Source: Azophilus sp965220425 (GTDB taxonomy: Bacteria > Pseudomonadota > Gammaproteobacteria > Pseudomonadales > Azotimanducaceae). From it: DNA of 64,000 nt. The notes beneath the pieces were generated by a model, which worked only from the letters and a program-made list of their open reading frames with translations, did not search any database and was not told the origin of the DNA. Shown in pieces: positions 34,901 through 42,725 of this stretch. The DNA is taken from assembly GCA_965220425.1 (NCBI GenBank), contig OZ244830.1:4526001-4590000 (forward strand), written 5' to 3'. The position numbers and the translations under genes were made by a program. How positions within the stretch are numbered: the first letter of the stretch is position 1; each line of letters starts with the position of its first letter.

Positions 34901-37900
34901 GATCGCCGGGCCCGCGTTGGCCGGCGCCGTCCAGCTCACGTTCAGGCTGGTCGCCGACGCCGCCGACACGTTCGGCGCGTCCGGCTTGCCCGGCGCCTCG
35001 CCGCTCACGTCCGTCACCGTCACCGTGATCGTCTGCGTCGCCGTCTTCTCGCGCTCGACGGCGCCGCTGCTCGCCGTCACTACCACCACGTACTGGTTGT
35101 TGCCGGCGGCATTGGCCGGATCGACGCTCACAATGTCCTTGGCGTCCTCGAAGTTCGGCGCCGCGTCGAACGTCAGCGCGCCGGAGGTCGCGCCGATCGA
35201 GAAGAACGCCTGGTCCGCGCCGCCGGTGAGCGCGTAGCCGGTGATGTTGTCGTCCGTGTCGCTGTCCGACGCGCGCACCGTGCCCGCCGTGGTCTGGTTC
35301 TCCTCCGGCGTGAACGTCGCCGAAGAGTCGAACGACGGCGCCGCGTTGGCGGCCGTCGAGCCCGTGCCCGAGTCCGACCAGTCGCCGGTGCCCTCGTCGT
35401 TCGTCGCCCGCACCTGCACGTCGTAGGAGGTGCCTTCGGCCAGGCCCGTGATCGTCGCCGACAGCGTCGTGATCGTCGTGCCGGTCACCTCCGTCCAGTT
35501 CCCCGTCGGCGAGGCCGTCCGGTGGCGGTAGTCGTAGTCCGTGATCGCCGGGCCATCGTTGTCCGGCGCCGACCACGTCACGGTCAGGCTCGTCGCCGAC
35601 GCCGCCGTCACGGTCGGCGCGGCCGGCGCCTGCGGCGGCTCGACGGCATCGGTGACCATCACCGTGATCGTCTGCGTCGCCGTCTTCTCCCGCTCGCCGG
35701 TGCCGCTGGTGGCCTCGACCTCGACCACGTAGGTGTTGTTCCTGTCCGTGTCCTGCGGGTCCTCGTAGTCCAGAGCGGAAACGAAGCTCAGCGCACCCGA
35801 CGTCGCGAGCACGAAGCGGTCCCGGTCGGCGCCGCCGACCCTGGCGTAGCCCGTCACGTTGTCGCCGCTGTCGTCGTCCGACGCCCGCACCATGCCGATC
35901 TCGGTCAGGTTCTCCGCGATGCGGAAGGCCGCGGGCGAGTCGAACGCCGGCGGGGCGTTCGCGAGCGTCGAGCCCGAGCCCGAGGCCGACCACGCGCCGG
36001 TGCCTTCGGCGTTCCTGGCCCGCACCTGCACCTGGTGGGACGTGTCCTCCGCCAGACCGGTGATCGTCGTCGCGGTGGCGGCGCCGTTGTGCGTCCAAAC
36101 GCTCCACGTCCCGCTCGTGCCCGCCCGGTACTGCACGTCGTAGTCGGTGATCGCGGGGCCGGCGTTGTCCGGCGCCGACCAGTTCACCGTCAGGCTCGTC
36201 ACCGACGCCGGGGACACCGTCGGCGCCGACGGCGCGGAGGGCGCCTCGCCGCCCGCGTCCGTCACCGTCACCGTGATCGTCTGGGTCGCCGTCCTCACCC
36301 GCGTGCCCGTGCCGCTGGTGGCCCGGACCTCGACCACGTAGGTATTGTTCGCGCCGGTGTCCGACGGCGCCTCGTAGTTCGGCGCCGCGTTGAAGGTCAG
36401 CACCCCGGAGGCCGCACCGATCGAGAACGCACTCCCGTCCGCCCCGCCGGTGATCGCGTAGCCGGTGATGTCGTCGCCCGTGTCGCTGTCGGACGCCTCT
36501 ACCGTGCCCGCCGCGGTCTGGTTTTCCGCCGCCGTGAACGTTGACGGCGAGTCGAAAACGGGCGCCGCGTTGGGGACGACCGCCGGCATGGGCGTGGCCG
36601 CGCCGGATGTCGCCGCCGGCCCCGCGCCGGCGGTGTTGAGCGCCCGCACCTGGAAACTGTGGGAGACGCCGTTCGTCAGGTTGGTCACCGTGAAGCCGCC
36701 GGCGTTCGTCCCGCCGGCGGCGCTGTCGGGGATGTCCGTCCAGGTCGCCGGGTAGGCCGCGCCGGCCCGGTAGCGGTACTGGTGCCGGGTGATGGCGTTG
36801 CCGCCATCGGCGCCCGCCGTCCACGCCAGGATCACGCTGGCGTCGCCCGGCGTCGCCGAAAGACCGGTCGGCGCGGAGGGCGCACTGGAGACGGACGTAC
36901 GGGTGAAGGTGAGGGTCGCGATCCGTTCGGCCGAGAATTTCCCCTTGCCGACGAGACTCGCGATGAACTCCGGGGGATCGGTGTCGTCGTTGGTGAGCGA
37001 GAACCCGGTTCCGTCCTCGGTGCCGGCGTCGAACGGATGCAGGGTCACGGTGCGGGATGCTCGCCAGCCGCCGAGGCTGTCGAGCATCGACAGTCCGGAG
37101 ACGCCCACGAACCAGTCCGGGCTCGGCGCGACCATCGTCAACAGGGTGACGCGGGGGTGGTCCGTGGTGAGCGCGACCCCCGTGAAGCTCTCGGAGGCGG
37201 TGGGGCCGATGGAGCCGGTCGTCCCCTCGAGGACGCTGAGATGGTCGTCCCCGGCAGCTTCAATCTCCGCCTTCAGCAGGGTCGTGCGGCCCAGTTCCGC
37301 CATCGACTCGACGCCGTCGCTCGCGCGCGACACTTCGCGCACGAAGACCACGTCGCCGCTGTGGACGCCGCCCACCAGCCGCGAGAAGTGCGCGCCCGCC
37401 GGCACGCCGTCCGGGGTGGCGGCGGTCGTCCAATCGCCGTCGAACGTCACCGTGTACTCCGCCCGCGAGAAGACCGCCGCCGGGTCCGGCGGGCTCGGCG
37501 TCAGCGACAGGTCGCGCGGCACCAGCCCCTCATCGGGAAGTCCCAACACCCCGGAGGGCATCGAGGCCGTCGAGCCGATCGCGTTTACCGCCCGCAACTC
37601 GAACTGGTAATAGCGCCCGTTCTCGAGGTCCGTGATCGTGAAGCTCTCCCCGTTCTGGCCGCCGGGGGTGCTGTCGGGAATGGCCGTCCAGTCCGACCAG
37701 GCAAGCCACTCGCCGGCGCCCCCTCCGGGTTCGTCGATCCTCACCCGGTATTCGTGGCGCAGGATCTCGCTGCCGCCGTCCGAGACCGGCGCCCGCCAGA
37801 GCAGCCGGACCGCGCCGTCGAGGTCGTTGGCGCCCAAGTTCGTCGGCGGCGCCGGGGCCGTGGGCGCGCCGCCATCGGGCGGATCCCCGCCATCGGGGGG

Positions 37901-40900
37901 ATCCTGCGACTCCGGCCCCGCGACCCGGCCCACCAGGGTGGTGGCGAGGCGGACGCCTTCGGCGCTGCAGATGTCGCCCGCGTCGTCGCAGCCGGACGGC
38001 ACGGGCAGGGCGATGTACACGTCCTTGTCGCCGGCCGGCGTCACGGGGTAGTTCCAGTGGTCCGCGGCGCTGCCGACCCTGGTCACGCTGCCGGCCGTGC
38101 CGGCGGTCAGTTCCACGCCCTGCGCCAGCGTCGCGGCGCCGGTAATGTCGGCGCTGAACCGGATCTTCACGGTGAACGCCGTCTGCCCGTCGTGGGTTTC
38201 CGGGATCTCGCTGAACTCGGCGGTGAAGAGCTCCGCGTCGTCGTCCAGGATGGTCAGCGTGACGTCCCTGGGGGCCGCGATGCCGGCGGCGCTGACCTCG
38301 CCGGACACCGTGATCTTCCGGTCCGCCGTCTCGACGATGTCGTCGGCCGCCGTGACCGTCACCGTGCCGGTGCTCGCCGTCGCGTCCGCGTCGAAGCTTA
38401 AGCGTGTGTTCGAACTCAGGCTGAAGTCCGACGACGTGGCGGGGCTCACCGGCGACGCCGACACCTCGACGGTGAAGGCGGTGTCCGACGCCGGCAGCGC
38501 CGCCGCCGTGACCGTGGCGGCGCCGCTCTCGGCCACGGCCGCGGGCTCGAGCCCCAGGAACACCGTCGGGAATTCGCTCAGCACGTGGCCGTCGACCCGG
38601 ATTTTCATCACCTTCGGCGTCGTGATCCACTCGCTCGTCGTCCTGCGCTCGCGCAGATCGTCGCCGATCGACCAGTCCGGGGCCGAGTCCTCGTCTTCCT
38701 CGGTCTCGTCCGTGCCGCCGACGATCCGCACGCGGAACTCGGAGCGCCCCGCGCCCGTGACCTGCAGGTAGTACGTGGTCTCCTTCGTCAGCAGAGCGCC
38801 GGGCGGGGCGGAGAAGTAGTTCATCGCGCCGTCCCGGAGCGCGTGGTCGCGGGTCAGCGGATACAGCTCGGTGTCCGGCTCGCCGTCGGCATCGGCGCTC
38901 AAGAGGCTCACCGCCGCCGCGTCCCCCGGGTCGACGTCCGCGAGCTGGATGCCGATCCGGTCGAGCTTGTAACCGGTCTCGTTGGTCCCGGTGGTGAAGG
39001 ACTGGGCATAGATGAACCCATTGGAGGGTTCCGCCGGAAGCGTGCCCTCGTCCAGGGTCTTGTCGACGTTGGCGACGAGCTTGCGGCGCGGCTGCACGCC
39101 GAGGAAGGCGACGGTCCCGGCGAGTTCGGCGGTGAGCGGCTCGTCGAACGCGTTGCAGATGTCCCCGTTCGAGCAGCCGGACGCGGCCGGCAGCGTGATC
39201 GTCACGTCGCCGACGCCCGACGGCCGGACTTCGTAGTCGAACAGGTCGGAGCGGCCGTCCACCCGCGTGACGTCCGTGTTGGCACCGCCGGTCAACTCGA
39301 CGCCCCCCTCGACCACGGCGGCCGACGCGAGGTCTGCGCTGAAGCCGATGCGGACCGTGAAGCGCGTCCCGTCGTGGGTGGCGGGAATCGTCTCGAAGCG
39401 CGCCGTGAAGGCCGCCAGGGTCGTGGCCGACGCGGTGGCGGCGTTGCTCGAGCCGCTGTCGTTGACGACCCGCAGCTCGAAGTCGTAGTCGGTGGCCGGG
39501 GTCAGGCCGCGCACGGCGTAACCCGTCGCGTTGGCCTCCCCGGGGGCGCTGTCCGCAATCGCGGTCCAGTCGTCGGGGAAGGCGTCGTCGCCGGCCCGGT
39601 AGCGGACCTCGCGGGCGGTGATCGTCACGCCCTTCGGCGCGCGGTCCCACGACAGCTCCGCCGTCGTGCTGCCGGCGCGGACCGCGAACCCGGTCGGCGC
39701 CGGCGCGGCCGCGTCGTCGTCGCGGATGGTCAGGGTGACGGCGCGCGGCGCCGGGATGTAGTCCGGCGTCACGGCGCCCGACACGGTCACCTGCTTGTCC
39801 GCCGCCTGCGCGTCGTTGTCCACCGCCGTGATCGTCACGGCGCCCGTCTTATCGCCCTCGTCGATCGTGAGCGTGGCGGCACTCAGGCTGAAATCCGACG
39901 CCGTCGCCGGCGCCACCGGGGACGCCGACACCGCGACCGTCACGTCTTCGTTCCAGGGCTTGTCCAGCGAGGCCGTGACCGTGGCCTCGCCGCCGTCCTC
40001 GGCGATCGCCGCGGGCGCCACCGCCAGGGTCAACGACGGGCGGTGGGGCACGGTGGCATTGAGTCCCTCCGTCAGCGGTTCGCCCAGGGTGCTGCACAGG
40101 GCAAAGGCGGCCAGTCCCTCGCAATCTGTGGCGGCTAATAGGATGACCCTGACGTCGCCCCTGTTCCGTATCCCGCTCAGGAGGACGTGCCACGTCGCGG
40201 CGTCGTCACCAGCCCGGACGCCTCCCACCCGGCCCCCGCCCACCTGCACTCCATCTCGCACGACTTCCCTGCCGATGGGCGCCGTGAACGCGATCGTCAT
40301 CGTGAACTCGTCGCCCTCGTACCACGTCTTCAGCGGGCTGAAACGGGCGGTGAAGGGCGCCAGCGTGGTGGCCGACGCGCTGGCGGCCGCGCCCGGGCCG
40401 TCGCCGCTCACCGCGCGCAGTTCGAAGTCGTACGCCGTCTCGGCGGTCAGGCCGTCCAGAAGGTAGCCGGCGGCGTTGTCCTGCCCGGGCCAGCTGGACG
40501 GTATCCGGGTCCAGGTGTCGGGGAACGTGGCGCTGCCGGCCCGGAAGCGGACTTCGTGGCGGTCGATCCCGCTGCCGGAGGCCGGTTCGTTCCAGGCCAG
40601 CTTCGCCTTGATGCTGCCCGCCTGCTCCACCTCGAAGCCCGTCGGCGCGGCCGGGGGCGAACGGTGGCCGTAAATCTTCAGGCGCCACGACTTCAGCGTC
40701 GCCGTGTTCCCTTGCACACCGTCGGCGACCCGCAACGTCCAGGTCCCGGCGGGGTTCTCGCCGAGATGCAGCGCCGAACCGAACCGGAAATCGGCGTCGA
40801 TGCCGAAGGTGTCCCCCGCTTCATGGTCGCCGCTGAACGGAACCGCCAGCCTCGAAACCGTGTCCGACGGCGAGACGAGTTCCACCTGCAGGTCTCTGAA

Positions 40901-42229
40901 CGACTCGGCCTCGAAGTCGGCGACCACCTCGACGAATTCGACGAACTCGACGTCCGTGCCGATCTCGACGGTGCTTTCGACCGTCGCACCGAAGTCGGAC
41001 GTCGTCCGGTCCGGGATGGCCACGTCGGGCGTCGCCTCCACCGGATCGGTCCGGATGAAGGGCGGCAGGTTCACCCAGCCGTCGGCGAGGTCCACGGCGG
41101 CCTTCGCGTGGACGACGCCGAAGCCGTAGCGGGGGTTGAAGCTGTACATTCCCGAAGCGCCGTACTTCGCGGCACCCGTGCTCCAGCGACTGTTGCCGGC
41201 GTCGTTCTTGCGCGCCGATGCCGCCAGGATCAGCTTCACGTCGCGCCAGGTCAGCGCCGGGTTCGCGGCCCGCACCAGTGCCACGACGCCGGTCACCGCG
41301 GGCGCCGCAGCGGACGTGCCACCGAAACGGTCGGTGTAGCGGCCGTAGTCGGCGATGGTGAAAACGCCCAGGCGGTCGCCACTGGAGGGAGCGCAGACCC
41401 ACAGGTTGGCGCCGCCCTCCGAGTACCAGGATTGCCGGCCCTTGTCGTCCACCGAGCAGACCGCGACGGGCTGTGCGTCGTCGATACCGGTACTGTCGAC
41501 GATCGTCCGGGTGTGGACCGTGTACGCGCCGGTACGGCCGAAGAAAGCGGCGACTTCGAGGTAGTACGTTCCGGCGTCGAGGGTCGTCCTGATCAGGAAG
41601 TTCAGCTCGAGGAGCCCCGCGTCGTCGTTGTGCTCGAGTTCGTTCCCGTCCGCGTCGTAAAGCGTGGCGTAGGGGTCGAGGTCGCGGTCGCTGTCGTTGC
41701 GCGAGAACAGCGACAGGGACGTTCTCTGGTCCAACGTCAACTTGAAGAAGTCGGCGTCACGGGAAGGGCTGACGGTCGCGCCGAGCGGAACGTCCAGCGG
41801 CAGGTCGAGGGCCGTGCCTCGCGATGCCGGGTCGGCCGGCGTTCCGGCGACGGTAGCCGACCAGGCGCCGTCCGTGTCGGTCACGGCCCGCACCTGCACG
41901 TCGTAGCTCTCGTCGTCGGTCAGCCCGATGAGCACGTGGTGCAGCGCCCCCTCGGTCCAGGCGCCCTCCTTCACCGTCCAGTTCGAGTCGTCCGTTTCGT
42001 CGGCGCTGGTCAGCACGTAGCGGACATCGTAGGCGTTAATGTTCGACACCCCCGAGGGCGCCTCCCAGACCACGGTCAGGGCCTCGTTCCCCGGGTGGAC
42101 TGCCTCGATCGCCGGCGCGGCGGGCGGATCAGACTGGGCGGCGGCCGGTGCGGCCAGAACGAAGCCGGCAACCAGCGCGACAAGCGGCAGCGCGCGCCGC
42201 AGCGGCGCCGAGGACAGGGACCGGAACAT
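27215..42229 (-). CDS. 5004-aa exported FN3/cadherin giant with subtilisin remnant and P domain (member B)
   Basis: ATG 42229 starts a clear signal peptide (residues 1-31, ending PAAAQS). Order: FN3 (32-135); PPC-like beta domain (140-240); C-terminal half of an S8 subtilisin domain (about 251-395) with GGTSAAAP, Ser306; proprotein-convertase P domain (396-520); FN3 and Calx-beta-like domains; choice-of-anchor-R-like (about 1046-1225); Spondin_N-like (1576-1776); a tandem array of 12 FN3 and 11 cadherin domains (1780-4180); SwmB (4180-4305); Calx-beta (4310-4420); shared C-terminal cassette with its beta-module pair duplicated (4423-5004). The S8 part lacks the Asp and His regions, so protease activity is unlikely. 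An extracellular adhesin or scaffold role is inference. It lies 16 nt downstream of a prodomain-like gene. Confidence 0.85.
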   Translation of the reverse strand: MFRSLSSAPLRRALPLVALVAGFVLAAPAAAQSDPPAAPAIEAVHPGNEALTVVWEAPSGVSNINAYDVRYVLTSADETDDSNWTVKEGAWTEGALHHVLIGLTDDESYDVQVRAVTDTDGAWSATVAGTPADPASRGTALDLPLDVPLGATVSPSRDADFFKLTLDQRTSLSLFSRNDSDRDLDPYATLYDADGNELEHNDDAGLLELNFLIRTTLDAGTYYLEVAAFFGRTGAYTVHTRTIVDSTGIDDAQPVAVCSVDDKGRQSWYSEGGANLWVCAPSSGDRLGVFTIADYGRYTDRFGGTSAAAPAVTGVVALVRAANPALTWRDVKLILAASARKNDAGNSRWSTGAAKYGASGMYSFNPRYGFGVVHAKAAVDLADGWVNLPPFIRTDPVEATPDVAIPDRTTSDFGATVESTVEIGTDVEFVEFVEVVADFEAESFRDLQVELVSPSDTVSRLAVPFSGDHEAGDTFGIDADFRFGSALHLGENPAGTWTLRVADGVQGNTATLKSWRLKIYGHRSPPAAPTGFEVEQAGSIKAKLAWNEPASGSGIDRHEVRFRAGSATFPDTWTRIPSSWPGQDNAAGYLLDGLTAETAYDFELRAVSGDGPGAAASASATTLAPFTARFSPLKTWYEGDEFTMTIAFTAPIGREVVRDGVQVGGGRVGGVRAGDDAATWHVLLSGIRNRGDVRVILLAATDCEGLAAFALCSTLGEPLTEGLNATVPHRPSLTLAVAPAAIAEDGGEATVTASLDKPWNEDVTVAVSASPVAPATASDFSLSAATLTIDEGDKTGAVTITAVDNDAQAADKQVTVSGAVTPDYIPAPRAVTLTIRDDDAAAPAPTGFAVRAGSTTAELSWDRAPKGVTITAREVRYRAGDDAFPDDWTAIADSAPGEANATGYAVRGLTPATDYDFELRVVNDSGSSNAATASATTLAAFTARFETIPATHDGTRFTVRIGFSADLASAAVVEGGVELTGGANTDVTRVDGRSDLFDYEVRPSGVGDVTITLPAASGCSNGDICNAFDEPLTAELAGTVAFLGVQPRRKLVANVDKTLDEGTLPAEPSNGFIYAQSFTTGTNETGYKLDRIGIQLADVDPGDAAAVSLLSADADGEPDTELYPLTRDHALRDGAMNYFSAPPGALLTKETTYYLQVTGAGRSEFRVRIVGGTDETEEDEDSAPDWSIGDDLRERRTTSEWITTPKVMKIRVDGHVLSEFPTVFLGLEPAAVAESGAATVTAAALPASDTAFTVEVSASPVSPATSSDFSLSSNTRLSFDADATASTGTVTVTAADDIVETADRKITVSGEVSAAGIAAPRDVTLTILDDDAELFTAEFSEIPETHDGQTAFTVKIRFSADITGAATLAQGVELTAGTAGSVTRVGSAADHWNYPVTPAGDKDVYIALPVPSGCDDAGDICSAEGVRLATTLVGRVAGPESQDPPDGGDPPDGGAPTAPAPPTNLGANDLDGAVRLLWRAPVSDGGSEILRHEYRVRIDEPGGGAGEWLAWSDWTAIPDSTPGGQNGESFTITDLENGRYYQFELRAVNAIGSTASMPSGVLGLPDEGLVPRDLSLTPSPPDPAAVFSRAEYTVTFDGDWTTAATPDGVPAGAHFSRLVGGVHSGDVVFVREVSRASDGVESMAELGRTTLLKAEIEAAGDDHLSVLEGTTGSIGPTASESFTGVALTTDHPRVTLLTMVAPSPDWFVGVSGLSMLDSLGGWRASRTVTLHPFDAGTEDGTGFSLTNDDTDPPEFIASLVGKGKFSAERIATLTFTRTSVSSAPSAPTGLSATPGDASVILAWTAGADGGNAITRHQYRYRAGAAYPATWTDIPDSAAGGTNAGGFTVTNLTNGVSHSFQVRALNTAGAGPAATSGAATPMPAVVPNAAPVFDSPSTFTAAENQTAAGTVEASDSDTGDDITGYAITGGADGSAFSIGAASGVLTFNAAPNYEAPSDTGANNTYVVEVRATSGTGTRVRTATQTITVTVTDAGGEAPSAPSAPTVSPASVTSLTVNWSAPDNAGPAITDYDVQYRAGTSGTWSVWTHNGAATATTITGLAEDTSHQVQVRARNAEGTGAWSASGSGSTLANAPPAFDSPAAFRIAENLTEIGMVRASDDDSGDNVTGYARVGGADRDRFVLATSGALSFVSALDYEDPQDTDRNNTYVVEVEATSGTGEREKTATQTITVMVTDAVEPPQAPAAPTVTAASATSLTVTWSAPDNDGPAITDYDYRHRTASPTGNWTEVTGTTITTLSATITGLAEGTSYDVQVRATNDEGTGDWSDSGTGSTAANAAPSFDSSATFTPEENQTTAGTVRASDSDTDDNITGYALTGGADQAFFSIGATSGALTFDAAPNFEDAKDIVSVDPANAAGNNQYVVVVTASSGAVEREKTATQTITVTVTDVSGEAPGKPDAPNVSAASATSLNVSWTAPANAGPAITDYDHRHRTSPDGSWTEVTGTTSTALSATITGLADGTSYDVQVRATNDEGTGDWSDSGTESTDANAAPSFDSSATFSAAENQTEAGTVRASDSDTDDNITGYALTGGADRAFFSIGATSGVLTFQSAPNFEDAKDIESVDPANAAGNNQYVVVVTATSGAVEREKTATQTITVTVTDVAGEAPGKPAAPNVSSASATSLTVSWTAPANAGPPITDYDHRHRTSPDGNWTEVTDTAITALSATIAGLADGTAYDVQVRATNDEGTGDWSDSGTDSTDANAAPSFDSSATFSAAENQTVAGEVEASDGDAGDNVTDYAITGGADQALFEIGATDGALTFKSAPNFEDAKDIESVDPANAAGNNQYVVVVTATSGAVEREKTATQTITVTVTDVAGEAPGKPAAPNVSSASATSLTVSWTAPSNAGPAITDYDYRHRTTSPTGNWTEVTGTTITDTTATIAGLADGTAYDVQVRATNDEGTGEWSDSGTGSTDANAAPAFSSSATFDAAENQTTAGTVEASDGDTGDNVTGYALTGGADQGFFSIGATSGALTFNSAPNYEDAKDIVSVDPANAAGNNQYVVVVTASSGAGEREKTATQTITVTVTDVAGEAPGKPAAPNVSAASATSLTVSWSAPANAGPAITDYDHRHRTSPAGNWTEVTGTTSTALSATITGLADGTSYDVQVRATNDEGTGEWSDSGTGSTDANAAPAFSSSATFDAAENQTTAGTVEASDGDAGDDVTGYAITGGADESFFSIGATDGALTFDAAPNFEDAQDQDTNNQYVVVVTASSGAGEREKTATQTITVTVTDVNTEAPGKPAAPNVSAASATSLSVSWSAPSNAGPPITDYDHRHRTSPAGNWTEVTGTTSTTLSATIAGLADGTAYDVQARATNDEGTGDWSDSGMGSTDANAAPSFDSPSTFNAAENQTTAGTVEASDDDTDDNITGYALTGGADQGFFSIGATSGVLTFDTAPNYEDAKDIVSVDPANAAGNNQYVVVVTATSGAVEREKTATQTITVTVTDVAGEAPGKPAAPNVSAASATSLSVSWTAPVNAGPAITDYDYRHRTSPDGSWTEVTDTAITALSATITGLADGTAYDVQVRATNDEGTGDWSDSGTESTDANAAPSFDSSATFSAAENQTVAGTVEASDGDTDDNITGYAITGGADRAFFSIGATSGALTFKTAPNFEDAEDSDTDNDYVVTVRATSGAGVREKTATQTVTVTVTDAGGEAPGKPDAPNVSSASVTSLTVTWAAPDNAGPAITDYDVQYRAGTSGDWTDAGHNGTAITATLTSLAEDTSHQVQVRATNDEGTGSWSDSGSGATDANAAPSFSSSATFDAAENQTAAGTVVASDSDSEDKIERYDITGGADQALFMVIASSGDLEFRDAPNFEDAQDQDTNNQYVVTVQATSGAGTREKTATQTVTVTVTDVGGEAPGKPAAPNVSSASVTSLTVNWSAPSNAGPAITDYDVQYRAGTSGDWTDAGHNGTAITATLTGLAEDTSHQVQVRATNGDGTGAWSDSGSGATDANAAPAFSSDAAFDAAENGTEVTMVRAEDSDSEDKIERYDITGGADQAFFLVIASSGHLEFRDAPNFEDAKDQGTNNTYMVEVQATSGTGTREKTATQTITVTVTDVAGEKPAAPSAPSVSSASVTSLSVSWSAPANHGPAITDYDYRHRTTSPEGSWTEVTGTTITTRSATITGLADGTSYDVQVRATNDEGTGDWSASGNGATDADPLFDPPALDVAMVKGAELELRFDRLLDESSVPAPEDFTVVLDDGAGTPLTGVGRYAGSGAGGRPLAASAAGVRGTTLAVTAVEVRGAAVVLTLGREVPHGMRVTVSYTPGAAPLRDRQGMAVPPLGNEAAVETALSVADARADEGDDVTFPVTLSPAVASPVTVGWALTAGSAAPGADYTGPLAGSLTIGPGEPAGTIAVPTAEDAAVESTETFTLTLTEPADFPHWALLKDAMATGTIVDNDVGGGTGGGGSGGGAANRPPVVEREIDDQALDVGEVLELDIRLNFYDRDQRALDYTVESADASVAAVEVDRNALLTIRGVKRGVTAVTVTAADRRDERASDTFLVTVRGPALVALVPRAADPVREGFVRVINHDAKAGEVTIEAVDDTGVRRGPVALSVDAGATVHFNSGDLEDGNAEKGLPEGVGPGEGDWRLVLDSDLDFEVLSYIRAGDGFLTSMHDVAPMRDGRYRVAIFNPGSNPNQVSRLRLVNPGAEDAQVTITGIDDAGASPGTTVGFDLPAGRSTTLTATELESGVGVAGALGDGVGKWRLTVTATGPVVAMSLLSSPTGHLTNLSTVPRTPDDEPGVHVAPLFPSASDPRGRQGFVRVVNRAEASGTVSIEAFDDSDLSYPPVTLALDAKQTRHFNSDDLELGNAEKGLAGSTGPGVGDWRLVLSSDLDIEVLAYIRAADGFLTSMHEVAPVLLGERRVAIFNPGSNPNQVSRLRLVNPGAEDAQVTITGIDDAGASPGAPVTVTVPAGASRTIEAADLEAGADGFAGALGDGVGKWRLAVTSAQPVIVMSLLSSPTGHLTNLSSAPDRGGN
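29690..36890 (-). repeat. Tandem FN3-cadherin array (11 pairs plus one FN3)
   Basis: Alternating FN3 (consensus NVSAASATSLTVSW, ITDYD, VQVRATNDEGTG) and cadherin-type domains (consensus AAENQT, GGADQAFFSIGA, TATQTITVTVTD). The period is 213-214 codons: one identical loop-coding block begins at 31931, 33185, 33827, 34466 and 35105. Outer units are more divergent; central units are nearly uniform. Five of the eleven cadherins carry a longer loop ending SVDPANAAGNNQ. Confidence 0.9.
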
Positions 42230-42245
42230 CGCGATCAGCCAGCCT

Positions 42246-42725
42246 TCACCTGGTCGTGTGCTCCCGCCACCAGTTGGGGCTGGACAGCACCACGCCGTCC
42301 TCTCCGGCAAGCGCATTCGCAAGCTCCAGCGCGGCGAAACCGGGTTCCGTCGCGACGACGAAGCCGTTCGGAACGGTGTCGGGTACCCGGACGACCACCC
42401 GCGGTCCCGCCCTGGCGGCGGTGTCCTCGCGCACGACCAGGTCCGACTGAAGGAACGCCCGGCGCGTGCGGTCGCCGTCCCGCCAGGTGTAGACCTTGCC
42501 CCTGGGAGGAGCCGTCTCGCCGGTGCCCGCCGTCTTCTTCTTCGCGTCCTCGACACCGTCTTGCGCCCCGATGGCCTGCGCCACCGCTTCGGAGCCCGGC
42601 GAGCCGAGACCGATCAGGCCCAGGGCGGCAACAAGGAAGACCGGCCACCGTACCCGGCGCCGGTGGGCCGCGGAATTCCGATCGGCCGCGACGATCGGCA
42701 AGAATTCGCTCCAGGCAAGTGTCAC
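42246..42725 (-). CDS. Small exported protein resembling a detached subtilisin prodomain
   Basis: 159 aa from ATG 42725, with a hydrophobic segment (about 29-49, VFLVAALGLIGL) after a basic leader, so exported or membrane-anchored. After a Lys/Gly-rich linker it has KVYTWRDGDRTRRAFLQSDL (near 77) and then EPGFAALELANALAGEDGV, SSPNWWRE to the C-terminus. From memory, this start and end pattern is that of the N-terminal propeptide in kexin-like S8 proteases carrying P domains. The gene stops 16 nt before the giant gene that holds the other end of such a protease. It may chaperone or inhibit, or be simply a stranded fragment. GTG codons inside the leader are alternative starts. Confidence 0.6.
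   Translation of the reverse strand: MTLAWSEFLPIVAADRNSAAHRRRVRWPVFLVAALGLIGLGSPGSEAVAQAIGAQDGVEDAKKKTAGTGETAPPRGKVYTWRDGDRTRRAFLQSDLVVREDTAARAGPRVVVRVPDTVPNGFVVATEPGFAALELANALAGEDGVVLSSPNWWREHTTR

Noticed and set aside
29690..36890. Regular repeats resembling a CRISPR array
   Set aside because: The period is about 640 nt, all spacings are multiples of three, and the repeats encode FN3 and cadherin domains.
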